From CAZFBR01 sp035353495 [NCBI: uncultured bacterium] (GTDB taxonomy: Bacteria > DAOPZR01), in the NCBI GenBank assembly GCA_964517215.1, contig CAZFBR010000127.1:1-10362 (forward strand): a stretch of DNA of 10,362 nt, in the 5' to 3' direction. Below the pieces are notes generated by a model. That model worked only from the letters and a program-made list of their open reading frames with translations. It was not told the origin of the DNA and did not search any database. Numbering within the stretch: the first letter of the stretch is position 1; the number at the start of each line of letters is the position of its first letter. This document shows, piece after piece, positions 1-5,863 of this stretch. Position numbers and translations under genes: made by a program.

Positions 1-1235
1 TCCTCCGCCTGCTTGAGCGCGTTGAGGCGATGCTCAATGGTCGAAACCAGCGCCGCGCGACTGGAGAGCGCCCGCTTCTTGATGATCTGCATCGCAAAGC
101 TGACGATATCGGCCGCATCGGTCTCGGCGGCCTGGCGCGCGGTCTTCGAGCAGTAGCTGGCGATACGATTGAGGAGGCCCAGTTCGTCGTCGGCAAGCTT
201 GACCGGCATCCCCTCAATCGTGCGCGGCGGAAATACCGGTTCTTGTTTTCCCGTTTTGTTCTTTTGGGTAATCTGCGGTTTCAACCGGCGAATGCGCGCG
301 CGTTCGATCCGGCGAATCACCGCCGCCTCGTCGCCATGGAGCGTGGCGGCAGTCGGCTCCACCAACTCGATCAGCGAGCGGAACGAATGCGGATAACCAT
401 TATGCGGGGTGGCGGTCAGAAGAATCAGGCCGCGGGTGCTGTCGCGGAGCGCAGTCCCGAGCCGGGTCCGCTGGGTCCTATAAGGGTTCCGCGGCGTCCC
501 GGCCTCGGCCAAAGCATGCGCCTCGTCGGCGATGATCAGATCCCACTTCTTCCGGAGCGCCCGATTCCGCACCGTCTCCTTCTTGATGAAATCAACCGAG
601 GTAAGGACACGCGGCAGGACATCCCACGGACTCATCCCGGCCGGGAGTTCGCCCTGTTCGCGGGCGAGCCCGGCGGCATTTTCGATCAGGACGAATTTCA
701 GGCCGAACTTCTCGTCCATCTCCTCCTGCCATTGCCGGAGTAGCCCGGGCGGTGCGACCACGAGAACCCGACCGGCGCGGCCGCGGGCCATGAGTTCGAG
801 GAGCGCGAGCCCGGCCTCGATCGTCTTGCCGAGCCCGACATCGTCGGCAATAAGCAGGCTGGGCCGCGGCTTGTTGATCAGCCGCAGCGCAGGCGCGCAC
901 TGATAGGGTTCCAGCGCCACCCGGCCAAAGCGGGCGCCGGCGAGCGTACCAGACTCATCGATTAGCCCGGCCAGAAACGCCTGATGGAGCCGAACCCATT
1001 CGCCGTATGGTTCGAAGCCGGCGGGATCGAACTGCAGTTCCTGATTCGGCATTGGCACAAGAATATCCGGCGGCGACGCAACTGACAGTTGGGTAATGCG
1101 CCCTGCCTCAACCGCTTCAAGATCGTAAATGCAGACCTCACCCTCCCTGATCGGCTTGGCACGAACCACCCGCCAAGCGCGGTCACGGAGCAGGACACGA
1201 GTTCCGGGCAGAAATTGTTCAACTTTCGCGGGCAA
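1..1235 (-). CDS. SNF2-family DEAH helicase, N-terminal part (runs off the left edge)
   Basis: About 411 codons are visible and the frame stays open to the window edge. The protein has an N-terminal region with no motif I recognise (about residues 1-110), then a SNF2/RapA-type ATPase domain: motif I DDVGLGKT at residues 131-138, motif II DEAH at 237-240 and motif III LTATPHNG at 273-280. The start is a TTG at 1235; an in-frame TGA lies just upstream, no ATG or GTG is available, and a GAGGGA Shine-Dalgarno sits at 1244-1249, 8 nt before it. Proteins of this type are ATP-driven translocases on double-stranded DNA or nucleoprotein. The phrase LLIADDVGLGKTIEAGL and the RRLK stretch after motif III resemble the HepA/DrmD group, common in phage-defence loci such as class 1 DISARM. 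Assignment to a defence system is inference, because the C-terminal helicase lobe and the downstream genes are outside the window. The SNF2 family call is firm; the subgroup is not. Confidence 0.93.
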   Translation of the reverse strand, partial: MPAKVEQFLPGTRVLLRDRAWRVVRAKPIREGEVCIYDLEAVEAGRITQLSVASPPDILVPMPNQELQFDPAGFEPYGEWVRLHQAFLAGLIDESGTLAGARFGRVALEPYQCAPALRLINKPRPSLLIADDVGLGKTIEAGLALLELMARGRAGRVLVVAPPGLLRQWQEEMDEKFGLKFVLIENAAGLAREQGELPAGMSPWDVLPRVLTSVDFIKKETVRNRALRKKWDLIIADEAHALAEAGTPRNPYRTQRTRLGTALRDSTRGLILLTATPHNGYPHSFRSLIELVEPTAATLHGDEAAVIRRIERARIRRLKPQITQKNKTGKQEPVFPPRTIEGMPVKLADDELGLLNRIASYCSKTARQAAETDAADIVSFAMQIIKKRALSSRAALVSTIEHRLNALKQAE

Positions 1236-1273
1236 AAGCTCTATCCCTCAATTCCCATTAGCTGTTAACACGC

Positions 1274-1302
1274 ATCATAATACCACCCGGCAAGCGTGTC
1301 AA
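1274..1302 (-). promoter_or_regulatory. Sigma-70 promoter of the helicase gene
   Basis: On the minus strand TTGACA (1302-1297) is followed after 17 bp by TATGAT (1279-1274). The -35 is perfect and the -10 has one mismatch. Transcription would start near 1267, giving a leader of about 30 nt before the TTG codon at 1235. The helicase therefore need not depend on read-through from the upstream regulator gene. Confidence 0.82.
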
Positions 1303-1388
1303 TTACAGCCGCGTTACACGGGATTATTGCACAACCAACCACTTTCAACACTGATACGAATCAGGATATAACGCTAAACCGATCGGTG

Positions 1389-2549
1389 CTACTCATCTTC
1401 GAGCCCGGTTTCCAGATCTTCCAGCCGCTCGTCATAATGCGACTGCAGGGCTGCTGCTGCCGCCGCGAGCCGCTGCTGCCGGGCAGCCCGCGGCAGCTTC
1501 AGGAATTCCGCCTGGGTGGACGTAGCGGCGGCCAGCACATCATCCGGCATATTCCGGTCAAATTCCCGCGCCTCGTCGCGCGTGATCAGTCCTTCCGACA
1601 AGGCGCGCGTGGTCATCTGCGTCAGCCAGTCCGAAGTTTCAGAGGGAATCGCTTCCGGCTCATTCGTGCGCCAGCCGCGCCGGCCAAGCTCGATCATCCA
1701 CGACGTGTAATACGTCGGAGAAATAATCTCCAGATCGCGCAAACGATACAGCAGCGCTGCAATACTCACCTTGAACTGGCGTTTGAGCGCAATAAGCTCC
1801 GACACCTGGATGTTGGTGCGGCGTTCACCCAGCGCCCGCACCAGCGCTTCGCGCGGCACCAGAAACGCCCCGGCAAAACGGAATGCGGCCGCCTCGTCGA
1901 TTTCATCGTCCTGCGGTTGCATAAACAGATGGCCAAGCTCATGGCTCAAGTTCATGCGCTGCCGGTCGCCCGGGAGACCGTCGCGCGAGGTCAGAGCGGC
2001 GGCGACGGCACGCCCGCGCGGATTGCGGGCCACCGCACAAAGCCCGTCAAATCTCCGCTCGGTATGTATGCTGATCGTATGCACGTAATTCGCGTCCAGC
2101 ACGGCATGCAGATTGGCGATCGGCCCCTGCCCCAACTGCCAGCGCCGGCGCAGGGTCTGCGCGCAGTTTTCGGCATCAGCAACACTGGTCACCGGGCACG
2201 ATTGCACCAGCGCTGAAAGGTCAGGAACCGTCCCCAACCGTTCCTGCAAACGGCAGCGCTTCTCCAGATCGATAAATATCGTTGTCTCGATCTGCGCGCA
2301 TTCCTTTTTCCCCAGCCCGGACAGGCGGCGGTACCCGACAATTTCCATGGCAATTGCCGGCGGCTGCCACAACTGCAGCGTCTTCACACCCAATGCCGAA
2401 GCCAAACGCGCGGCAATAACCGGCCCGGGCCGCGACAGACCCCGCTCGTATTTTGAGAGCGCCTGTTTGGTCACCACTCCGTCCATAGCCGCGACCAAAC
2501 GGTCGAGTGACATGCCCTTTGCCAGGCGCAACTGCCGAATCCGCGACAT
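1389..2549 (-). CDS. XRE-type HTH regulator fused to an ImmA/IrrE (M78) metallopeptidase
   Basis: A protein of 386 residues. Residues 1 to about 57 form an XRE/Cro helix-turn-helix (TKQALSKYERG is the recognition region). The middle carries an ImmA/IrrE-type zinc peptidase core: HELGH at about 203-207, followed by EIDEAAAFRFAGAFLVP, where a Glu in the usual third-ligand position precedes the typical FA..LLVP motif. Family members (COG2856) cleave repressors or act as repressor-peptidases controlling mobile elements, toxin-antitoxin loci or stress genes. The C-terminal 100 residues are helical and Ala/Arg-rich, with no domain I recognise. I prefer the ATG at 2549, which has GGAGG 8 nt upstream; a GTG at 2564 in the same frame overlaps that Shine-Dalgarno and is unlikely. 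It has its own consensus promoter, and the next gene is the SNF2 helicase in the same direction. Regulation of itself or of that helicase is plausible inference. Confidence 0.93.
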   Translation of the reverse strand: MSRIRQLRLAKGMSLDRLVAAMDGVVTKQALSKYERGLSRPGPVIAARLASALGVKTLQLWQPPAIAMEIVGYRRLSGLGKKECAQIETTIFIDLEKRCRLQERLGTVPDLSALVQSCPVTSVADAENCAQTLRRRWQLGQGPIANLHAVLDANYVHTISIHTERRFDGLCAVARNPRGRAVAAALTSRDGLPGDRQRMNLSHELGHLFMQPQDDEIDEAAAFRFAGAFLVPREALVRALGERRTNIQVSELIALKRQFKVSIAALLYRLRDLEIISPTYYTSWMIELGRRGWRTNEPEAIPSETSDWLTQMTTRALSEGLITRDEAREFDRNMPDDVLAAATSTQAEFLKLPRAARQQRLAAAAAALQSHYDERLEDLETGLEDE

Positions 2550-2557
2550 ATCAGTTT

Positions 2558-2562
2558 CCTCC
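2558..2562 (-). promoter_or_regulatory. Ribosome binding site that decides the start of the XRE-ImmA gene
   Basis: GGAGG lies 8 nt before the ATG at 2549. The longest reading frame would start at a GTG (2564) that itself overlaps this site, so the shorter form beginning MSRIRQ is chosen. Confidence 0.8.
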
Positions 2563-2572
2563 ACCTGTTTAC

Positions 2573-2602
2573 ATTATACTGCTATTATCATTATTTTGTC
2601 AA
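2573..2602 (-). promoter_or_regulatory. Perfect-consensus sigma-70 promoter of the XRE-ImmA gene
   Basis: On the minus strand TTGACA (2602-2597) and TATAAT (2578-2573) are separated by 18 bp. Both hexamers are exact consensus. The spacer is AT-rich, with the repeated element ATAAT. An imperfect dyad, GTATA-ATG-TAAAC (2579-2567, 4 of 5 arm positions paired), overlaps the -10 box and could be an autoregulatory operator. Such a strong promoter for a repressor-like protein usually implies repression, but that is inference. Confidence 0.88.
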
Positions 2603-2659
2603 CCGGTATTTCGCTCACAAAGCCACATGCAGCGTACCGCTACCGGCCGGCGCGTACGC

Positions 2660-2671
2660 AACAACGTTGTT
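2660..2671. repeat. 12-bp perfect palindrome in the regulator's upstream region
   Basis: AACAACGTTGTT reads the same on both strands. It lies about 60 bp upstream of the -35 box of the XRE-ImmA promoter, in the AT-richer spacer. It could be a protein-binding site; the sequence gives no further support. Confidence 0.35.
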
Positions 2672-2691
2672 TTCGTCGTATCCTGCGCATT

Positions 2692-2730
2692 AATGAACCA
2701 TCTTTCATTTCAATGAGCCATTGGCTCATT
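2692..2730. promoter_or_regulatory. Operator-like palindrome with an extra half-site
   Basis: Positions 2712-2730 form a perfect 19-bp dyad: AATGAGCCA, one central T, then TGGCTCATT. A near-copy of the half-site, AATGAACCA, lies at 2692-2700, exactly 20 bp (two helical turns) from the matching half-site. This is the typical layout of a cooperative dimeric repressor site. It lies between the terminator of the SPFH gene and the promoter of the XRE-ImmA gene, about 90-130 bp upstream of that promoter. No promoter is evident directly at the dyad, so which gene it serves is unclear. Confidence 0.5.
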
Positions 2731-2772
2731 AGACGGTGTCCGCAGTGCCCGGCGCGGCACCCTGCCGGCGGC

Positions 2773-2811
2773 AAAAAGCGGCAGCGCCGCGCATCAGCGC
2801 AACGCTGCCGC
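2773..2811 (-). terminator. Rho-independent terminator of the SPFH gene
   Basis: On the minus strand the hairpin spans 2811-2778: a 9-bp perfect outer stem (GCGGCAGCG with CGCTGCCGC), two U-G wobble pairs, a 4-bp inner stem GCGC/GCGC and a UGAU tetraloop. Together these make a continuous 15-bp stem. Five T residues (2777-2773) follow directly. It lies about 50 nt after the SPFH stop codon and insulates the XRE-ImmA gene. Confidence 0.88.
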
Positions 2812-2863
2812 CGGCACTCTGCCAGCTGCCGATTCCGGTAATGCTCTACTCCCTGTGCAGCAG

Positions 2864-4699
2864 CTAGCCGGCCGCCGGGGCAGGGGCGGGCACAGCCGCC
2901 GGCGTTTCGGCCAGACCGTCACGGAGCAGTTTGGTCAGCAGCAGATTTACCAGCGAGCCGCCGCCGTCACCCGCACCGCCATCCACCATAATATCCGGCA
3001 CCAGCTTGCTGCCGCTCCCGGCTAGCGCGCGGGCAATCTCAATCCCCGCGTAATTGCCCGACTCCATCGACGCAATCTTCAGCTTGATGACATCCGCTTC
3101 CGAGGTACCGACCGCCCTGATCTTCACCGCCTCGGCGTCGCCGACCATCTTCAGCACCAGCGCATCGGCCTCGGCGACAAGCCGCTTCGACTGCGCCTGG
3201 CCGCCGGCCGCCTTGACCGCCGACTGCGCGTCAAAATCGGCAATCTGGACCTTGCGTTCGGCATCAACCACTTTCGGCTGCGTCTCGGCCAGCGCCCGGG
3301 CCTGCTGCAGCTCCTTGCGCGTCTCCTCCGCCAGCCGCTGCGTCTCGAAGGTGATCTTCTCCTGCTCCGCCAGTTTGCGGTCGGTGAGCGTCTTCATCAG
3401 CGTCGCCGGCGGCGTAATGTCGCCGATAAGCGTGTCCACCGCGCCCACATTGTAGTCGCGCAGCGCCTCGGCGATCTTCACCCGCGCGTCGTTCTGCCGC
3501 TGCTGGCGCTGCTTGAGGAAATCGATCACATCCGAGCCCTGCGCCGCATTGCGGAAGTAGTTGCCGATCGTCGGCTCCAGCACCTGCGTCACCAGATTGG
3601 CCACACTGCCGAACCGCGCAATGACCCGCGGCGCATCCGTGCGCGGGATGTGAATGATCTGGCTGACATCGAGATTGAACGTAAAGCCGTCCGACGAGCG
3701 CACCGTGATGGTCGACAGGTTCTTGTCGAGGTTATGCGCCTCGGTTTTACCCGTCGCCCAGTTGAGCACAACATTCGCCGTGGGCACATTCTCGACCTTG
3801 TGCGTGTACGGGTTGATCGGATACTTGCCGGGATCGAGCGGCTCGATCCACACCCCTTTCTGACCCTTGCGCACGAGATTGCCGTGGCGGAAACTCTCAC
3901 CCGTCACGTCAGCGCCGGCCTCACCCACGTACGAGATCACGACTCCCGCGGTGGCGATCGGCACCGTGGTCATGCCGAGCGTCTCGATAGTGGCGAAGCG
4001 CGGGTTGATGAAGTACCGCCCGGCGAGCATGACCTGCTCCTGCAGGCCCTTGTAGCCGCCCCGATCGATAAACGCCTGGCCGTCCTGGAACATATTGTGC
4101 CCGGTGATCTCGGACCCGGCAATTTCGCCCGTCGCCAGCGAGCGTCCCTCGCGGGTGGTGACGATGCCCACCATATTTTCGCTGATCTCCAGCACCTTCT
4201 CCAGGGTCACCGCAAAGAGCGCGGTGTTGATGCGGTACGTTCCGGGCGGGATGATGGTGATCTGCGGACCGCGCTCGCCGCCGTTCTGCAGGAAGGCGCG
4301 CGCATCCTGAAACGCGTTGCAGTCGACCCTGCGGGCAAGCACCCGCCCGTCGCACAACGGCTGCCCGTCGCACGCCTCGGCGACACCGATCTGGTTCTCG
4401 GGCACCGTAACAAATTCCGCGCGATGCACCCGATACTGCCACGGCCAGAGCCAGAAATGCAGGCCGGGCGCCAGCGTGTCAGCCTGAATACCGGCCTCGC
4501 CCCGCAGCGCGATAATGGCGCCGTCCGGCAGCGTGCGATGCCGCCCGAAAATCACAAACCGCTTGTTGACGATCCCGATCGAATCCTCAGGTATGATCAC
4601 CACCCCGGCGCACCGCAGTATCTGCCTAAAGCCGACCGCCGGCAGCAGCAGCAACGCAAGCCACCAATACCCGGACACCAGTTCCAGCATCGTATTCAT
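2864..4699 (-). CDS. SPFH/band-7 (flotillin/stomatin-like) membrane protein with tandem beta repeats
   Basis: A protein of 611 residues. It has one N-terminal membrane helix (about 5-24). Next come four related segments (about 39-96, 101-172, 174-245, 248-308), each beginning with an IG(I/V)V-type strand and closing with PGxYxIN or a variant; two share an F(Q)D..AF...GG..G.Q core. Then follow the SPFH domain (about 310-430), a long Ala/Glu/Gln/Arg-rich coiled coil (about 435-530), and a Gly-rich and Ala/Pro-rich tail. SPFH proteins oligomerise at membranes and organise microdomains or control proteases. The start is the ATG at 4699, with an AAAGAGGG Shine-Dalgarno just upstream and the membrane helix immediately after. 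The longer frame back to 4867 is rejected because its extra residues are Cys/Arg-rich and lack a good ribosome site. Transcription probably starts beyond the riboswitch at 4925-5052, so c-di-AMP should control expression. A Rho-independent terminator follows. The family is firm; the specific role is unknown. Confidence 0.92.
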   Translation of the reverse strand: MNTMLELVSGYWWLALLLLPAVGFRQILRCAGVVIIPEDSIGIVNKRFVIFGRHRTLPDGAIIALRGEAGIQADTLAPGLHFWLWPWQYRVHRAEFVTVPENQIGVAEACDGQPLCDGRVLARRVDCNAFQDARAFLQNGGERGPQITIIPPGTYRINTALFAVTLEKVLEISENMVGIVTTREGRSLATGEIAGSEITGHNMFQDGQAFIDRGGYKGLQEQVMLAGRYFINPRFATIETLGMTTVPIATAGVVISYVGEAGADVTGESFRHGNLVRKGQKGVWIEPLDPGKYPINPYTHKVENVPTANVVLNWATGKTEAHNLDKNLSTITVRSSDGFTFNLDVSQIIHIPRTDAPRVIARFGSVANLVTQVLEPTIGNYFRNAAQGSDVIDFLKQRQQRQNDARVKIAEALRDYNVGAVDTLIGDITPPATLMKTLTDRKLAEQEKITFETQRLAEETRKELQQARALAETQPKVVDAERKVQIADFDAQSAVKAAGGQAQSKRLVAEADALVLKMVGDAEAVKIRAVGTSEADVIKLKIASMESGNYAGIEIARALAGSGSKLVPDIMVDGGAGDGGGSLVNLLLTKLLRDGLAETPAAVPAPAPAAG

Positions 4700-4716
4700 T
4701 TGCCGTCCCTCTTTCC

Positions 4717-4730
4717 GACCCGTACGGGTC
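4717..4730. repeat. 14-bp perfect palindrome next to the SPFH ribosome binding site
   Basis: GACCCGTACGGGTC is self-complementary and lies just upstream of the AAAGAGGG Shine-Dalgarno of the SPFH gene. In RNA the tight loop limits it to a short hairpin; as DNA it is a possible protein site. Function unproven. Confidence 0.35.
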
Positions 4731-4787
4731 CATGCCTCGCCGGCATGCGTATGCCGTCGCCGCCCGCGTCTGCGAGCATTTCCTACA

Positions 4788-4809
4788 GGCCGGCATTTGC
4801 ATGCCGGCC
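4788..4809 (-). other. Stable hairpin in the SPFH leader
   Basis: GGCCGGCAT and ATGCCGGCC form a 9-bp stem around a 4-nt loop. It lies between the riboswitch terminator and the SPFH start. The neighbouring GGCAT/ATGCC elements (4731-4755) can form competing short stems. There is no T-run, so it is not a terminator. It may stabilise the message or affect ribosome access. Confidence 0.45.
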
Positions 4810-4820
4810 GACACGCAGGC

Positions 4821-4844
4821 CTACACGACCGCCATTGGCAGCAT
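4821..4844 (-). CDS. Possible 7-residue upstream ORF in the SPFH leader
   Basis: ATG CTG CCA ATG GCG GTC GTG TAG would encode MLPMAVV. It is preceded by AAAGGAG with 8 nt spacing, a better Shine-Dalgarno than that of the SPFH gene itself. That AAAGGAG can fold into CTCC-GAAA-GGAG, a hairpin with a GNRA tetraloop that would hide it. The ORF lies downstream of the riboswitch terminator, so it would be translated only on read-through transcripts. It may be a leader peptide or simply a chance start; no homology can be argued at this length. Confidence 0.3.
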   Translation of the reverse strand: MLPMAVV

Positions 4845-4878
4845 GGCACACACTCCTTTCGGAGCAATAGGAGGGTAG

Positions 4879-4906
4879 AAAAAAACTGCCGGCAGCAGCG
4901 GCAGTT
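4879..4906 (-). terminator. Riboswitch expression-platform terminator
   Basis: On the minus strand AACTGCCG (4906-4899), a 7-nt loop and CGGCAGTT (4891-4884) form an 8-bp stem. It runs into a stretch of seven T residues (4885-4879, two of them in the stem). It lies some 20-25 nt after the aptamer's 3' end. GCCGG at 4915-4911 can pair with CCGGC at 4892-4888, which would break the terminator's 3' arm: a candidate antiterminator. In known ydaO-class switches ligand binding favours termination. Confidence 0.85.
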
Positions 4907-4924
4907 CGCACCGGCTATTGCCCT

Positions 4925-5052
4925 TCCACACGCTTGCGGAGTTAGCTGACGGGCTCGGGATTGGAAGTACCCGCTCCGGATAAGCTCCGGTGTAAGCCCC
5001 GACTGATCGGTTCCCCCGCATCCGGGCTGTGGTGCCCGGATCTCGGCGACAA
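4925..5052 (-). promoter_or_regulatory. Cyclic di-AMP riboswitch (ydaO/yuaA class)
   Basis: Read on the minus strand, the region has the conserved blocks of this class in order: GTCGCCGAG, a hairpin ATCCGGGC...GCCCGGAT (5042-5027), GCGGGGGAACC, CGGGGCTTA, a CTCCGG-type hairpin, GGGTACTTCC, and the highly conserved CCGTCAGCTAACTCCGCAAG followed by CG near the 3' end (about 4952-4931). The block order and the final GTCAGCTAACTCCGCAAGCG motif are characteristic. It lies just downstream of a strong promoter and is followed by an intrinsic terminator. The next large gene is the SPFH protein. Recognition is by memory of the consensus; a covariance-model scan was not possible. The outer boundaries are approximate. 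Confidence 0.88.
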
Positions 5053-5069
5053 TTCGGTTGTTGAGCGAA

Positions 5070-5098
5070 ATTATACCACCGGTCAGTCACTCCGTCAA
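5070..5098 (-). promoter_or_regulatory. Sigma-70 promoter of the riboswitch/SPFH transcript
   Basis: On the minus strand TTGACG (5098-5093) is followed after 17 bp by TATAAT (5075-5070), with the extended -10 element TGG directly before it. The predicted start is near 5063, about 10 nt before the aptamer core, as expected for a leader riboswitch. Confidence 0.88.
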
Positions 5099-5310
5099 TG
5101 GCCGGTTTGCAGATTTTTTACTACCTGTTGTCATTGAATTCAGCTGCAGCGACTGTTGTCAACCGGCACCTGCAGAACCATTTTCCTCTCTACTACCCTG
5201 CACCCGGCAGCGGCCGGTGCCTGAAAACCGACCGGCAGGACATGTAAAAGCAACGGTTGGCAGCGCCGGGCGCTCGTCATCGTGCCAGAGCCGCAGCGTT
5301 GGCGCGGGCG
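5099..5310. other. Gene-free stretch upstream of the riboswitch promoter
   Basis: I see no credible reading frame here on either strand. It holds a direct repeat, CTGTTGTCA, at 5125-5133 and 5153-5161 (28 bp apart), some 30-60 bp upstream of the riboswitch -35 box. It also holds a tight 13-bp dyad at 5262-5274. The direct repeat could be an activator or repressor site; nothing else stands out. Confidence 0.4.
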
Positions 5311-5512
5311 TCACAGCAGGACCACGCCGGTCTGCTGGCCGCGCTCATTGTCGGAATAGACGAACGAGCCGCGCCGGATACTGACGGTGCCCGAAGTGTA
5401 CCCGTGAGGCCGTCGTCGGGGCCGTTGCCGCCCGGGATGCAGGTCGTCTTGTCTCCCTGCTCGTCATCCCCAAAGACAACATGCCGCGTTCCACTGCATT
5501 GCCGATTGCCAA
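5311..5512 (-). pseudogene. Possible small gene broken by two single-base frameshifts
   Basis: Three successive minus-strand frames look coding in turn. A TTG at 5512 has AAAGGAG 7 nt upstream and begins MAIGNAVERGMLSLG. Frame then changes at a GGGG run (5471-5468) into DDEQGDKTTCIPGGNGPDDG. It changes again at a GGG run (5403-5401) into YTSGTVSIRRGSFVYSDNER, ending GQQTGVVLL and TGA at 5311. Adding one G to each run restores a single 67-residue frame of exactly 68 codons. The second and third segments have about 90% G or C at third codon positions, as real genes here do. I do not recognise the product. It could be a decayed gene, a homopolymer sequencing error or, less likely, chance. Confidence 0.42.
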
Positions 5513-5526
5513 GTGGCCGCTCCTTT

Positions 5527-5748
5527 GGGCGTTCCCGGTTTCCCCGGCCGCTCACCCTGCGATACGGCACTTTGCCCGTTTGTGTTGCAGGCGCAGGACA
5601 AACGCGGTGCGCATGCGCGTTCAGGAACGGCCACTTATCCGGTAACCAATTGCGGGAAGGGACAGCATGGCGCCAGCGCGCACGCCGGCATAAAAAACGG
5701 ATCACCGTCAGAACGACGATAATCCGATGACTGGCAAAAGATAAAAAC
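5527..5748. other. Stretch between the tRNA and the broken small gene, no gene seen
   Basis: Long open frames cross this stretch on both strands, but their translations are Arg/Ala/Pro/Cys-rich without domains and none has a convincing start. A short T-run follows the tRNA 3' end (minus strand, 5742-5748). No integrase gene and no second copy of the tRNA 3' end is visible, so there is no sign of an integration site. Confidence 0.5.
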
Positions 5749-5824
5749 TGGTGGAGGCGAAGGGGATCGAACCCTCGGCCTCGACATTGCGAACGTCGCG
5801 CTCTCCCAGCTGAGCTACGCCCCC
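5749..5824 (-). tRNA. tRNA-Ala(CGC)
   Basis: A 76-nt cloverleaf including an encoded CCA end (5751-5749). The acceptor stem is GGGGGCG/CGCCTCC with the G3-U70 wobble that identifies alanine tRNA, and the discriminator base is A. The D stem is GCTC/GAGC. The anticodon stem CGACG/TGTCG carries the loop TTCGCAA, so the anticodon is CGC, reading GCG. The T stem is GAGGG/CCCTT with the loop TTCGATC. A short T-run follows. The gene stands alone with its own promoter. Confidence 0.97.
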
Positions 5825-5863
5825 ACCACCGAACAACGATGCGCCTGACGGCGCACCGCACGT

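Noticed and set aside
30-743. Plus-strand reading frame of 237 codons
   Set aside because: It lies antisense to the SNF2 helicase, whose motifs I, II and III are clear on the minus strand; the plus-strand translation is Arg/Pro-rich without domains.
1349-1362. CTGAT-ACGA-ATCAG hairpin as terminator of the XRE-ImmA gene
   Set aside because: The stem is only 5 bp and no T-run follows on the minus strand.
1296-2841. Large plus-strand frames across the XRE-ImmA gene
   Set aside because: Antisense shadows of a gene with intact HTH and HELGH motifs, a consensus promoter and a good ribosome site.
4700-4867. N-terminal extension of the SPFH protein by 56 residues
   Set aside because: The extension is Cys/Arg-rich and covers hairpin leader sequence. 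The ATG at 4699 has a Shine-Dalgarno and is followed directly by the membrane helix.
3650-4870. Plus-strand frame of 406 codons
   Set aside because: Antisense to the SPFH gene; it is an effect of high GC at codon third positions and its translation shows no recognisable domain.
4821-5090. Minus-strand frame of 89 codons over the riboswitch
   Set aside because: It overlaps the conserved aptamer and terminator; only its last seven codons (the short upstream ORF) have a ribosome site.
5749-5824. tRNA-Ala as a mobile-element attachment site
   Set aside because: No integrase gene and no repeated copy of the tRNA 3' end is visible in the window.
5257-5861. Long open frames on both strands between the riboswitch and the tRNA
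   Set aside because: They run through the tRNA or across the broken small gene in one frame only. Their composition is unlike the real genes and they have no convincing starts.
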